NCBI GenBank assembly: GCA_973895155.1
Contig: OZ316895.1
Span: forward strand, 14,570,001 to 14,634,000
From: Marsupella aquatica
Taxonomy: Eukaryota > Marchantiophyta
DNA length: 64,000 bases
Direction of reading: 5' to 3'
Each line of letters opens with the position of its first letter. Position 1 is the stretch's first letter. The notes under the pieces are model-generated. The model worked only from the letters and a program-made list of their open reading frames with translations, made no database searches and had not been told where the DNA came from. The position numbers and the translations under genes were made by a program. Shown piece after piece: positions 49,011 to 62,421 of the stretch.

Positions 49011-50066
49011 TCACAATATGTCATCATCATCGAGTAAATCTACCTCATGCGAGCTCGATGCCGCGTTAGCAGATGCAGTAGGGACCTTTACTCGACAATC
49101 CCTTTTCATGTGGCCAGGCTTGCCACAATTCCAACATGCAAGAGGCTTCCTCTCTTGCGATTTCCCTTTGGATTTAGATCTCCCCCGTGATGTAGATCTA
49201 AACCTTTTCTGTCCATTTGTGCGTTGTGTTGCTCTCCCACGGTTCACATTCAGCGCAGTGCCAGAAGAAGATGTTGTCTGTGAGTGACCCAGCTTCTTCT
49301 GAGCATCATCAGACAGCAAGGAGCTCACCACCTCATTATACGAAATGGATTTCAGATCTCTGTACAAGAGCACCTGTTTCAAGCCCTGATATGACGGCGG
49401 TAAGGAGCTTAGCAGAAGCAAGGCCTTATCCTCATCTTCAACTCCTTTTCCCAGGTTTGACAGATCCACCGCTAGATTGTCAAACTCATCCAGGTGATCC
49501 TGCATCTTGCTCCCTTCCTTGAGCCTGAGGCTCATCAAGAGAGACTTCTTGTACAGCCGGTCTGACGCATCTTCCCGGTAGTACTTCTCTCTTAGAGCCT
49601 TGAACAGTGACGCGCAATCCGCATAATCATCCAGCTGCTTGATGATGTGCGGCTTGAGATAAAGCATCACTGCATTGACAGCAATCACCTGCTCCTGTCT
49701 CCACTGTTTCTCTGAGATCTCCTCTTCTCCATCATACTGCTCTCGCGAAGAGAGCAGATGAGCTAAGCCCATGGCTCGAAGGACACCCTTCACTTGCTTC
49801 TCCCATAGCAAGTAATCAGTACGACCATCGTACTTCTCTACCTCAAACTTCACTCCTCCAAATCTAGCCATCTCCCTCTTCTTCCCAACTACCAATAGCT
49901 TTGGTAGTAGTACAGCTTCCTCCACTGCACGTCGCACCAGTGATCGTACCGGTGTCACTTGTTCCTCCTCAAACGGTAGCAGCTCCTCCTCAGACTCTCT
50001 GCCTGAACGTCGCGATCCTGAAGCTCCACCGATGTCAATTCTTCCAGTATCCTCCGAGTCACTCAT
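49011..50066 (-). CDS. Copia gag (nucleocapsid protein)
   Basis: A 351-residue product if the ATG at 50066 is used; the open frame extends three codons further but only to a TTG. It carries the gag core (about residues 70-260, with YDGRTDYLLWEKQVKG and the helical segments typical of copia gag). A basic linker follows, then a CCHC zinc knuckle (C311-x2-C-x4-H-x4-C324, CWNCGKPGHMKRDC) that binds RNA. An acidic end (DLLDDDDIL) is followed by TGA. In some plant copia elements a stop between gag and pol is tolerated and lets gag be made in excess. Confidence 0.9.
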   Translation of the reverse strand: MSDSEDTGRIDIGGASGSRRSGRESEEELLPFEEEQVTPVRSLVRRAVEEAVLLPKLLVVGKKREMARFGGVKFEVEKYDGRTDYLLWEKQVKGVLRAMGLAHLLSSREQYDGEEEISEKQWRQEQVIAVNAVMLYLKPHIIKQLDDYADCASLFKALREKYYREDASDRLYKKSLLMSLRLKEGSKMQDHLDEFDNLAVDLSNLGKGVEDEDKALLLLSSLPPSYQGLKQVLLYRDLKSISYNEVVSSLLSDDAQKKLGHSQTTSSSGTALNVNRGRATQRTNGQKRFRSTSRGRSKSKGKSQERKPLACWNCGKPGHMKRDCRVKVPTASANAASSSHEVDLLDDDDIL

Positions 50067-50823
50067 ATGAAACAATCACGAAAAAACGTCTTTTTTCGAA
50101 ACTTCTCATAAAACTCAACACCGCCGCGTAGCCCACGAAGCTAGGAGTCCAATACTGAAAGCTTAACAACCGTTGTTTTAAACGAGCAAAGTGAACGCCG
50201 CCGACGGTAAAAGTTTCCAAATTGCACTAGCACAGTCTGCAGCTCCAGCAGAGACTAAACTTTCAGTCGCGTCGCCTTCACTCCGCGTCAAGTGCCAATC
50301 CCGGGTTCAAAACGACCGCCTTGCCGCGATCAAACCGTTGAGCCGTAGCACTTCGCATTTCTTCCACCAAGTCGGACGTCACGAAGAGAAACCCGGTTCA
50401 GATGAGAACAAGCTCCATAGCTTGTGAAAAAACCTGAATGCCTCCGTCACTCATCACATCGCACTCGGTAATACCTCGGCAGCAATCCAACTACCGAAAC
50501 GACTAGCTCGCTTCAACCTTCAACTTGAGCTATAATGTGCGATTCCTCATGCACCGCATAGCTCACACCGTTGAAAAACACGAACTCTGGTCTCTCCCCC
50601 GAAAACCCGTCGAACACGAATAAACCCTGAACGACGTAAACTTCAATTCCTCCGCACCATGGATACCGATCAGCGAGTTCTAACCACCGTTAGAAAGCCC
50701 TCTCACTAAAATATCCGCACAGCCACACACATTCGAGTTTCATGCGACGAAACTCTGAATGTACCATCGACAATGAGCGTTGGAAAAACCTGACACGAAA
50801 AAACCTCGTCACCTCCCAGGCAT

Positions 50824-50835
50824 GCTCTGATACCA
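50824..50835 (-). promoter_or_regulatory. Primer-binding site (initiator Met tRNA)
   Basis: The minus strand reads TGGTATCAGAGC two bases inside the 5' LTR. This is the complement of the 3' end of plant initiator methionine tRNA and is the usual copia primer site. Confidence 0.93.
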
Positions 50836-50837
50836 CT

Positions 50838-51179
50838 TGTTGAGCATAGACGACATTCGTAACGGCAAGCCCATGAACCATCCAACGCACAATAGTCGAC
50901 ACAGAGAGATACGTGGTTCACCTCCACATGAGGCTACGTCCACGGGAACACACAAGAGCTTTACTGCACTCTAGGCCGACCGGCCATACCAAGCATCCAC
51001 AGCACAAGCTCTCCCTATCTCTCAACTAGCTCCGTAACAATGAGCCTAAGTTTCACCAGGGTCTGGCATCAGCCCTGGCTATATCACAATAGCACTACCG
51101 CTAACATTAGCAAGTCCTAACCCGAGTTAGACTAACTGTGGTTAGCTCAAGAGTCACAAGACTAGAGCAATATCTAACA
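50838..51179 (-). repeat. Copia 5' LTR
   Basis: Right copy on this strand, which is the upstream, promoter-bearing LTR of the minus-strand element. Confidence 0.95.
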
Positions 51180-51591
51180 GCGTTCAGCCTCCCGAGGAAG
51201 CTTGCGTTGGGGAGGCAAGGCCAAGTAGGTATAGAGGCTGAGTCCCAAGGGCGCTTGGTCCCTAGACCATCAGTGGGGCGAACCGGGAGCAGTTGTTAGA
51301 GTCGGGGCCGTTCTGGTCCCGGCGTGTTGAGATAATCTTGGGACAAGCTTTAGGACAAGCTACGCTATTTGGGCCATGAGCATGTCCTGAGGTCAAGGCG
51401 GTCAATTGGTGATGGATAGGTACGAGGGGAACCCGGGCCGCACCCAAGGAAGGAGTTGTCCTGGACGGACAGTGGACGTGAGTTCTGGTTCCGGCTTATG
51501 GCATCGGGAGGACCTATCGCTGACCTATTTACCAACATCTGTCGAGCTTGAGTTAGGAGGCTAGACTTGGCGAGTTCTAGATCCTGAGGGG
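51180..51591. other. Flank between copia and RT fragment
   Basis: GC-rich sequence with no motif of its own. It probably belongs to the 3' part of the older non-LTR element whose reverse transcriptase fragment follows, since that element reads toward the copia insertion. Confidence 0.45.
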
Positions 51592-52575
51592 TTACTTACC
51601 AAGGTGCTTGGTTGCTAGTGCAGACTGTGAGGACCGTTGAGTAGTGGTCGTGTAGGTGAGCAAGTGCGGCTTCGTATGGGAGGGGTTGCAGGTAGTGATA
51701 GAGGCACTGGGATGCTTGCTCGAGGTATTTGGTGGACTCCGAGGCGTTCGGGCACTAAGGGCACTTAGGCGCAAGTGCTGGGATTGGTGAGGGCGCTGGG
51801 TGGCTAGGTCCACCACTTCCGGCAATAATGACCATGCATGACGAAGCTGGACCTGAAAAGGGAGAGCTCCGTTCTCCACTTCCATGACCGAGTCAGAGAG
51901 GATAGGCCAAAGGTCCACAATGAAACGTGAGGCCAGGGCAGGGGCCACCTGCGCCCAACTACCAAGAAACGCGCAAGGGGCAATGTCCACTGCCAAGGCC
52001 ACCCCCATACCACTTCCCGATGGGGGTAATGTAGCGTGCCTAGCCGCAAAAGAACCATCCTCTCCATCAAGGGCTCCCGGACCAATGAGGTGACCAAAAA
52101 CTCTCATCACAGTGGTGTCAAATGAAGAGAGTAAGGACAGGAACATCGCGGTAGGAGGGACTGTCCGGAGAAGATAGGAAGGACGCCGAACAAAACATAG
52201 GACCAGGATCAAAAAGGAGATCTGGGCATCCCCCAAGGACGCCAACTGGTCAATATGCAAAACGTCCTAGGACAGGGCCGCTAGAAGAAAATCCTGCTCA
52301 AAGACCGCTCCCCCGAAAGGCACCCCAAGGACTCTAATGCCCTCGAGCCGAATGGGTATACCAAGAGGTGGGGTAAAAGAGTGGGGGAGGGGGAGACGAG
52401 ACCAAACCCCACACTTCCAAGGCTGAACTGAAAGACCAATGAGGGTAAGCTGGTCCACAAAGTGGGAATAGGCGTCCCCAACAAGCGAGACCGGGGCAAC
52501 AATATGAGTTTTTCCATTTGATTTTAGAAAAACTCCATGGGCCACACCAGGCCCATATAAGGGAGAAAGGAGCAC
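51592..52575 (-). pseudogene. Non-LTR retroelement reverse transcriptase fragment
   Basis: About 325 codons in one frame with a single TAG at 52267-52269. Recognisable phrases are WKCGVWSRL, GIRVLGVPFGG, LGDAQISFLIL, RRPSYLLRTVPPT and FLGSWAQVAPAL. In order and wording they match the C-terminal half of reverse-transcriptase-like proteins that I recall being abundant in algae and seed-free plants. The catalytic Tyr-x-Asp-Asp part would lie upstream and is missing, so the copy is 5'-truncated as is common for non-LTR elements. The C-terminal tail is low-complexity. The exact clade is not determined. Confidence 0.65.
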
Positions 52576-54127
52576 AAATTAAAGAAACTAAAAGAAGCCA
52601 CCTGAGTTGGGCCTTATGGTCCAGCTCAGGTGGTGCAGCTCAGGTGGCCAGGGCACATTGGGCGTAAGACTGAGAGCTTTAAGAACAAAAAGTTAAACTT
52701 ATAAAAAACAAGACCGGTAATGAAGGCTTGACCCAATCAGTCTCTCAATTTCCTGGGGAAAAACAAGGAGTCATGATTGAGTCTCAATAAACTGCTGAGT
52801 TCCTTTGTTCCCAAAAAAGGAAAAGGAAAGCCATGATTGACAAACGCCACCAAAGGTGATCATATTATATAATGACCTGAGAGGATAGTAGTAATCTGAC
52901 TTATTCCAAAGTTCTGTCACCTAGTCCTAAACTATAATACACAGTTGCGCCAAAAATTGGCGTGATCATCATTCAAATTTGGAGTGTCCTTTTGGGTGAG
53001 AATAATTGAAACCTGTAAATATGGAACCAATAAGGGGGAAAAAAAAAGGAACATGAGGAAACCTGGTACGGGGCTTGGTGTGCACAAAACAAGTACACAA
53101 AGATGCACAAGACAGGTACTATTGTACCTTCAGGTACAGCATATGAGCTCATTACTCTTAGGAGCCCCAGGTACAAGGTACAAAGGGGATAGAGGTCCTG
53201 TAAAAGGAGGTACAATTGTACCATCAGAGTACAACTTTTAAGAGAGAGGGATGAGCGTAGCTTCTTTCCTTTTGGAGTTTGGAGCTCTCTATTCCAAGCC
53301 CATGTGAGCTTATAAGGGCTCCAGGCATTTAATGAGTACTTTTAAGCAACAACAACTACCCAATGGCAAGAAGAGGGAGTGTGAAGAGGAGCAATACCCA
53401 TTACCCAATAGCTAGAAGAGGGAGAGCGATGAGGGAGAGTGAAGAGGAACTGAGGGATGATGACTCCTGAGACTACCCTGGCCCTGGCCTCATCCAAACA
53501 ACGTAGTTTTTAGGTGCAAACTTTTGCCAAATTCCACCTCCCCAAAATATGTTCACCACTTTTTCCATCACTTTTGCCAAAAAATTGCTAGATTCTTTGC
53601 ATACCATTGGCCACTCTCCCACCAAATCATGGACCCCATTTGCCAAAATCTAACCGTTGTACGTCAATCTAGGGATATCTGATGAAGAAGATATAATTCA
53701 AGAAAAATTGTTGAAGAATACTCCTAGCATTTCCTTCCTTTGAGAGGCTGACATTTGTCACACTGGCCAAAAACAAAAAAATAATGTTGTAAAAAATGCT
53801 AGACCCAACATCCTGGGGTGGAATGAAACCCGAGACCCCAAGGTCCCATCCCCAACCTAACTCAATCTTGCCCCGGGTTCCAACTCCCCAACAACCCCTC
53901 AGTTGTTGTTATATCTTGCCACTTTGTTTAGCACAGGAAGAGGCATGGGGTGGGGGCCAAAATATCTGGACCAAAGTTGGTCCGGGGGTGGCAGGTCCTC
54001 CAATGTTGGAAAGTGTTGCAAACCGCACCACCACCCCAGGGGGGCATGGTATTGGCGAGTAAGGAGCCGAGTAAACTTGGATGAGGTTACCAAAGGGGTT
54101 CCATGCAAGGGGTAGGCAAATTGTTTT
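52576..54127. other. Intergenic, no gene recognised
   Basis: Repetitive wording rich in GGTAC around 53060-53230 includes a perfect palindrome listed separately. Open frames on both strands around 53800-54225 come from the repeat family that becomes tandem after 54128 and are not called. Confidence 0.5.
53209..53222. repeat. 14-bp perfect palindrome GGTACAATTGTACC
   Basis: Self-complementary over all 14 bases. A near copy, GGTACTATTGTACC, lies about 95 bases upstream at 53115-53128. Confidence 0.85.
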
Positions 54128-54630
54128 GTTGAAAAGTGGGCTGAGTCGTGCCGTTGCCCCAAGGGGAATTGGCATTGGGGCGGCCACAGCCAATTAAGTA
54201 AGCAGCCACGGTCAACTTTAAGCAAACTAAGCTTAAAGTAACCAAAAAATTGGGGTTACTGATGAGGTTCCAAGATATATGCAAGGGTAGGGAAAGGGCC
54301 GTTCAAAAGTCAGCCAAGCTGCTCCGTTACCCGAGGGGGTCTTGACATTGGGGCGGCCAATGCCAATTAAGCTATTGCGGCGACTTTAAGTAAGAACTCT
54401 AAGGTAGCCAAAACTTTGGGCCCAATGGGGTTCTAAGATACAAGGGGTAGTGAAGAGTTGTTGAAAAGTCAGCCAAGCCGTGTCATTATCCCAAGGGGTC
54501 TTGGCATCCCGCTCGGCATTGGGGTGGCCAAAGCCAAGTAAGCAGCCATGGTAACTTTAAGTAAAAAGCTTAAAGTAACAAAAACTTTGGGGTTATCAAT
54601 GGGGCTATAGGATGCAAGGGGTGGCAAAAA
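54128..54630. repeat. Tandem repeat of about 165 bp, 3 diverged copies
   Basis: Copies start with GTTGAAAAGT-AGCCAAGC-like sequence at 54128, 54301 and 54460. Each contains CATTGGGGCGGCCA, CCAATTAAG or CCAAGTAAGCAGCC, CTTTAAGTAA, AAAACTTTGGGGTT and GATGCAAGGGGT. Spacing is 173 and then 159 bases. Confidence 0.85.
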
Positions 54631-54659
54631 AGTGGCAACAACTTAACAACTTTTTTTAC

Positions 54660-56011
54660 TTAACATGGTTTACTAGCAATATTTTCAATTGTACTTAAGA
54701 ACAACTTTTACTTCACAACTTACATCGTTGTCTAATGACATCCCTTTACTTATCGACCATTTTGTACTTAACAAAAAAAAACTTAATAACATCTTTCGTA
54801 AAACATCATCTTTTACTTGAGAACATCTTGGACATAAAGACATCTTTGGTGCAACGACATCTTTTACTTCACAACATTTTCACATAAGAACATTTTTTCT
54901 TCACGACACCTTTGGCATCACAACATCATAGTTCTTAATGACATCTTTTTACTTCACAACATCTTTCACATATTAACAACTTCTTTGGCAACATGACATC
55001 TTTTTTCTTAACGACATCTTTGGCAACATGACATCTTTTTTCTTAAAAAAATCTTTGACAACACAACATGTTTTTACTTAACAAAATTGTTGGCAACATC
55101 ACCTTTTTTCATGACAACATCTTTGGCAACACAACATATTTTTTCTTAACGACATCTTTTGTGCAACGCACCGGTATTGAGCCATCTTTCACATATTAAT
55201 GACATATTGGGTGAAACGACACCTTTTTATTTATAACATCTTTTACTTCACAATCACTTAGCTTGGCAAAATGACACCTTTTTCTTAACGCCATCTTTCA
55301 CATAATGACATCTTTGGAAAATGACTTCTTTTTTCTTAACGACATCTTTTTACTTAACGACATCTTTTTACTTCATGACATCTTTCAGATAACAACATCT
55401 TGGGCGACAAGACATCTTTTGTGCAATGCACTGATATTTTTCCTCAATGACGTCTTGGCCAACACGACATCTGTTTTCTCAACGACGTCTTGGCCGACAC
55501 GACTCTTTTTTCACAATGATGTCTTGCCTGACACAACATATTTTCTCTCAATGACGTCTTGGCCGACATGACATCTTTTTTCTCAACGACTTCTTTGCCA
55601 ACACAAGATCCTTTATCTCAATGATTTCTTGGCCGGTCACACGACATCTTTTTTATCAATGAGATCTTGGCCAACACGACATCATTTTTCTCAACGACCT
55701 CTTGGCCAATACAACTTTTTTTCTCAACAACCTCTTGGTCGACACGACATCTTTTTTCTCAACCAAATCTTGGCCGACATGACATCTTAGTCGACACGAC
55801 ATCTTTTGTTCTCAACGACATCTTGGCCGACACGACATATTTTGTTTATCATCAACATCTTGCCGACACGACATCTTTTGTTCTCAAAAATTTCTTGGGC
55901 GACACGACATCTTTCTTCTCAACAACCTCTTGGCCGACATGACCTCTTTTGTTCTCAACGACAGCTTGGCCGTCACTACATCTTTTGTGCAACGCATGGG
56001 TATTGAGCTAG
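54660..56011. mobile_element. Minisatellite array ending in a Helitron-like 3' terminus
   Basis: Short units such as CGACATCTTTTTTCTTAA change gradually into a unit of about 36 bases (TCTCAACGACGTCTTGGCCG plus ACACGACATCTTTT), with heavy drift. The array stops at 55983-56011, where TTTTGTGCAACGCATGGG is followed by TATTGAGCTAG and then T. Plant Helitron 3' ends typically have a short GTGCAACGCAC-type hairpin followed by CTAG just before a host T, so this resembles such an end. Degenerate copies of the same terminal motif lie inside the array near 55157-55178 and 55418-55436. No helicase gene is present and the 5' end was not located. Confidence 0.5.
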
Positions 56012-58512
56012 TATGATCAATCACTCTAACATGCAACCCCACTCGTTCTGGCAGATTGACTGGTTACAACAGGCAAACAACTTAAGGCACAAAAGCATCC
56101 GGACCATTAGCTGAGAAATTTACTCTTTTTGTCACCATTGAATTTTCCCAAAACCCTTCTTGCCGCACCCTCCCTTGTGCTGTGCCTCGCAGACTGCACC
56201 TTTGCATGGGCCACGCACATCTCGCCCTCTCTGCCCACCGTGCCTCACCAACATGCCTGTACAGACCTCCCTCACACTCCCACAAGTTAAGGTCCTACAC
56301 AACAGCGAAGGAACTAGAGCCCTACTCCTTAGTAACCTGAAAAGTTTGGTAGAGCTCAAGAGTAGACCCCTTAGGATGATGGTCACCAAGAGTAATTTAT
56401 CTGGAGACCCTAAAACCAACAGCCTTGGCAAACGGTTTCTAGCTAAAAATCACCAAGAGAAAAACACTTTGAGAGCGACAATCTCCAACAATAGGAAAAC
56501 AAAAATTGTCATCCAACAAGGAAAAGTTCTGCAGGTTGAGAGTCTAACAGGGAGGCTCATGAAAGACTAAGGCTTCGTAAGATCTGACGGCCCTCATAGA
56601 TCTCCGGAAAATCTAACGGTGTAGATTGATTAGTCAGGCACATGGAAGAGAGGCTTCTGAAAATCTGACCGTCCTCCTTGATCTTCGGAAAATCTGACAG
56701 AATCACCTTCCTCATAATTGTAGAACATGATCAGCCAATAGTTCTACTCCTCCAAAACACGAGCGAAAATCCCAGCCCTTTAGGAATGTTTGCCAGGGAG
56801 AGATTTGGGGGCAAAGGCAAGGAATGTGAAAGGGAGGAATTCGAATTGATCCAGTGTACAAGTTATCATGTATGAGTTCCCCTCTTCTCTTTCTACTGAC
56901 AGTTTTCCCCCCTTTTCCTGAGGTCTCGTGTATTTTCGGCTTGGAGAAACATACTTCGTCTTGTGTTTCCAATGCGACTCTGTCGTCTGCTTTTCTATCA
57001 GCGTCTTGTTCAGTACAATTCACGTTCTGTTCGTGGTCGCAAATGCCATTATTTTGATTTAAATCTCTTGTCCCTGAGATGGGCGCTATCGTCCTGCTTC
57101 AGCACATCTTGTGCAAATGCATGCAGTAGAGACTAAATAGTAAGACAAGAGGGCTCGATCTCCACTTAATAAGCGAACTCTAAAGGTGTGAGGCAATCCT
57201 CGTGCGGTGCATGTCATGCGTAAGTCCTATGGCAATTGTAGGATTGCTGACGGACGATGAGCGAGCCAAACGGACAAAGGCTCTCAGACAATACTTGCCC
57301 CACATATTTCAAGAGAAAGAATCCAAGTTCGTTATCGACACACTGTTATGACAAAAAAGCTGCTCCGGAATTCTTATTCCACAGTTACGGACTCATTGTT
57401 ACAAGCCAGGAACCTGCATGCCGACAGATGTTTCGAAACAAATGCTGGGTTGGAGAATTTGACTAGTTTCTCGATTAAAATGAGCTCTCCCTAGTTTTTA
57501 TTCGGGGAGAAGACATTCTTTGGGCCTCAAACTCCAACCGATAGTGGTGGTGATACTTGTTTCTTGGTGTAATCGAATGTCAGTTCAGGTTCTGGCTCAA
57601 GCCTCACTTGCGCTTCTTGATGGGAACAATCATAGACCTAATTATTATGGTCGGGCTGTCCAGACAGGGCGTGAACAACTCGAAGGTTATACCTGCCGTG
57701 GAAATTGTCCCCGATCCTTGACGGCGCCTGATATATCATTCTGTTGGGAGCAGCCTGAGATAGTGGAATGCCTGCGCATAAATTGCTGTCATAAAGAAAC
57801 TGGCTTCATTCGGCACAGCATTATTTTCAGGTAGCATGCGATACCCGATCGCGAATCGCCTGACGGGCGCAAGCTAGGAATACAATAATATTGTACACTT
57901 CAATCTCGCACGGGAGGTGTCAGTGAAGGTACCGGCAGGTAAGGCGCGCAGGAAGACTTCTCTCTATCTCGGCGCAAGAGTACAACGGGATGGAGTCTCT
58001 TGTATTCTTGTCATCAGCCGAAACGTCAGGCAAGAGAGTGCATGCTGGAACCAGGTCGACCTTTAATTCTGTTGGTCGACAATTGCGGTGAAGGCCTGAA
58101 CAGACTTCGTACGCTGTCAACAACGACGGTAGGTACAGCGAGGTTCTGCTGATTGGCTCACGGGAGCAATTCTTCCTTCGCGAGTGGTTTTTGCCTGGTA
58201 TCCGATCCATCGTCGCCTGGCATTCCTACCCTGCTTCTCGAAATTATAATCATGAGGACATACCTTGTATAGCTAGATAGCTATCAGCTTGGCTCCATCG
58301 AAGGCAAGCCAGGGGCTTGCTAGGGAAGTCAGGGCAACGTCCCTCAGTCAGAGACTCAGACCCTCACTGACCCTTGTAAGGAGGCTCTTGCATGATTGCA
58401 GCGAGAAGATTTCATCAGCCTGCTAATTAACCGATTCCGAGCCATCCTGCCAAAGCACTTTTGACGACTTGACCGAGAGAGTTCGGGAATACACTCAGCA
58501 CGTTTGATCGAA
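56012..58512. other. Intergenic; upstream region of the peroxidase gene
   Basis: No confident gene. An open frame at 56160-56570 (+) is Lys- and Ser-rich and unassigned. Two short phrases around GATCTCCGGAAAATCTAACGG and GATCTTCGGAAAATCTGAC repeat at about 56600 and 56680. A Cys-rich small open frame at 57577-57834 is listed separately. The last few hundred bases must include the peroxidase promoter, with no obvious TATA box. Confidence 0.5.
57577..57834 (+). other. Small Cys-rich open frame, doubtful
   Basis: From the ATG at 57577 the frame encodes 85 residues with seven cysteines in its second half (TCRGNCPR, SFCWEQ, ECLRINCC). The same frame extends upstream to a TTG through a hydrophobic stretch, so a secreted peptide with an unseen first exon is conceivable. 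No family is recognised and chance cannot be excluded. Confidence 0.2.
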
Positions 58513-61186
<2,674 letters not shown>

Positions 61187-62421
61187 AATCGTTTCCACTT
61201 ACTTGATGTTAACTTCGCCTTCAACCTGGAGCTCAGTCCCGAACCCAGCAGCAACGTTTCCAAAGCTCCACTCACACTTGCCTCGACCACCCAAGAGGAA
61301 ATATGGCTGCATTTCAATGTCTATTAACCTTTGTCAACAAAAGTTTTCCTCATTGGAACATATTCGAATTCTTTGGAGGAGGTGGTATGTATCTTCCCAA
61401 TTCTGTTTTGTAGAGGTTCGTTTCTCATTACTAGACTTTTTTGCCGCGAAAGGCAGCTGATCATGAACTGATCATCAGCTGATCATGAACGTAGTGTAGA
61501 GGTCTCTGCAGAGATCTGAAGCGCCTATTTAGTGTCAACTCTTTGCTAGTCAGAAGCGTCACTTAAGCATTAAATTTGTCAGGTTTCTAGGCTATCATAT
61601 CATGCTCCTCACGGAAGAGTCTTAGTTATCTTGGATTAAAATGATTTCACCACTTTCTATCACACTCGAAATGCTCGGATTTGTTCCCATCCCAATCCTT
61701 GCATTTTGTACACGGGAGGTTTTATTAGAGGACACTGGCGAGACTGTGCTGCATTGTTAAGAGCAATAATTTTTTCTCTTTACTACATTTGTCCACCACA
61801 CTCGAACTTGTATGGTTCTGCTTCGAGAATCCAAGTGAATCGAATAGGACTATTGGAATCAGTGCTGCCCAGTTTGAGCAAAGCATACGTTGATGATGAG
61901 GTCGCTTCCGTTCCGGTCCTTCCGGACACTCAGGTCCCTCAACTGTTCGTACTCACTGCTAGTATACAACTTACTCTAGTATCTCCACTGCCAGAAAGGA
62001 TCGATATATCGAAAGCTTGCTCGAAGCCCATAAATCTGAAAAGGTCCTCACCACGGCAGAATCTTTGGGGCTCGCGTCAGTATCAGCCAAGGGACGGTAC
62101 ATGATTGACATGCCTCCAAAAGCGAATCGATGGTGCAGTGTACCTGCGTCTCGTGGCCCAGACTCAGGCATGCTACCAAATGTCAATTCCCAATGTGCTG
62201 CGTCGACTCGAGCGTTAGCAGAGCAGCAGCAAGCGATGCATGCAGCAGTGTACTCGACGAGTGACCCCGTCTCCATTTCACGGCAGATTAGACAGCACCA
62301 TAGCTGCAGGTCGAGGCCAGCGATGCAAGCTATACGTGCCAGACTCTGCAAACTGCAGGGGGCAACACGAGGTCGTTACGTCGTTACACTCGAGTACAAT
62401 GCATCATACTGTACCATCTTG
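61187..62421. other. Intergenic; peroxidase 3' side, no gene recognised
   Basis: The start includes the peroxidase 3' untranslated region. AGCTGATCATGAAC is repeated at 61455 and 61477, with another TGATCA between them. Open frames at 61706-62424 overlap on both strands and lack recognisable motifs. Confidence 0.55.

Larger units (their letters stand above)
45242..51179 (-). mobile_element. Near-complete Ty1/copia LTR retrotransposon
   Basis: A 5.9-kb element on the minus strand with LTRs of 343 bp (45242-45584) and 342 bp (50838-51179), both TGTTG..TAACA. Only two substitutions and one single-base gap separate the LTRs by eye, so insertion was recent. Flanks ACGTT and GCGTT look like a five-base target duplication with one mismatch. 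The primer-binding site and polypurine tract are in place. Coding order is gag, protease, integrase, reverse transcriptase, RNase H, which is the copia order. All three open segments lie in one reading frame separated by two TGA codons (49011-49013 and 48342-48344). The element therefore looks structurally young but, as sequenced, does not encode an uninterrupted polyprotein. Confidence 0.95.

Noticed and set aside
55305-56006. Open frames rich in Thr, Ser, Trp and Phe repeats
   Set aside because: Translations of the 36-base minisatellite unit (a multiple of three keeps the frame open).
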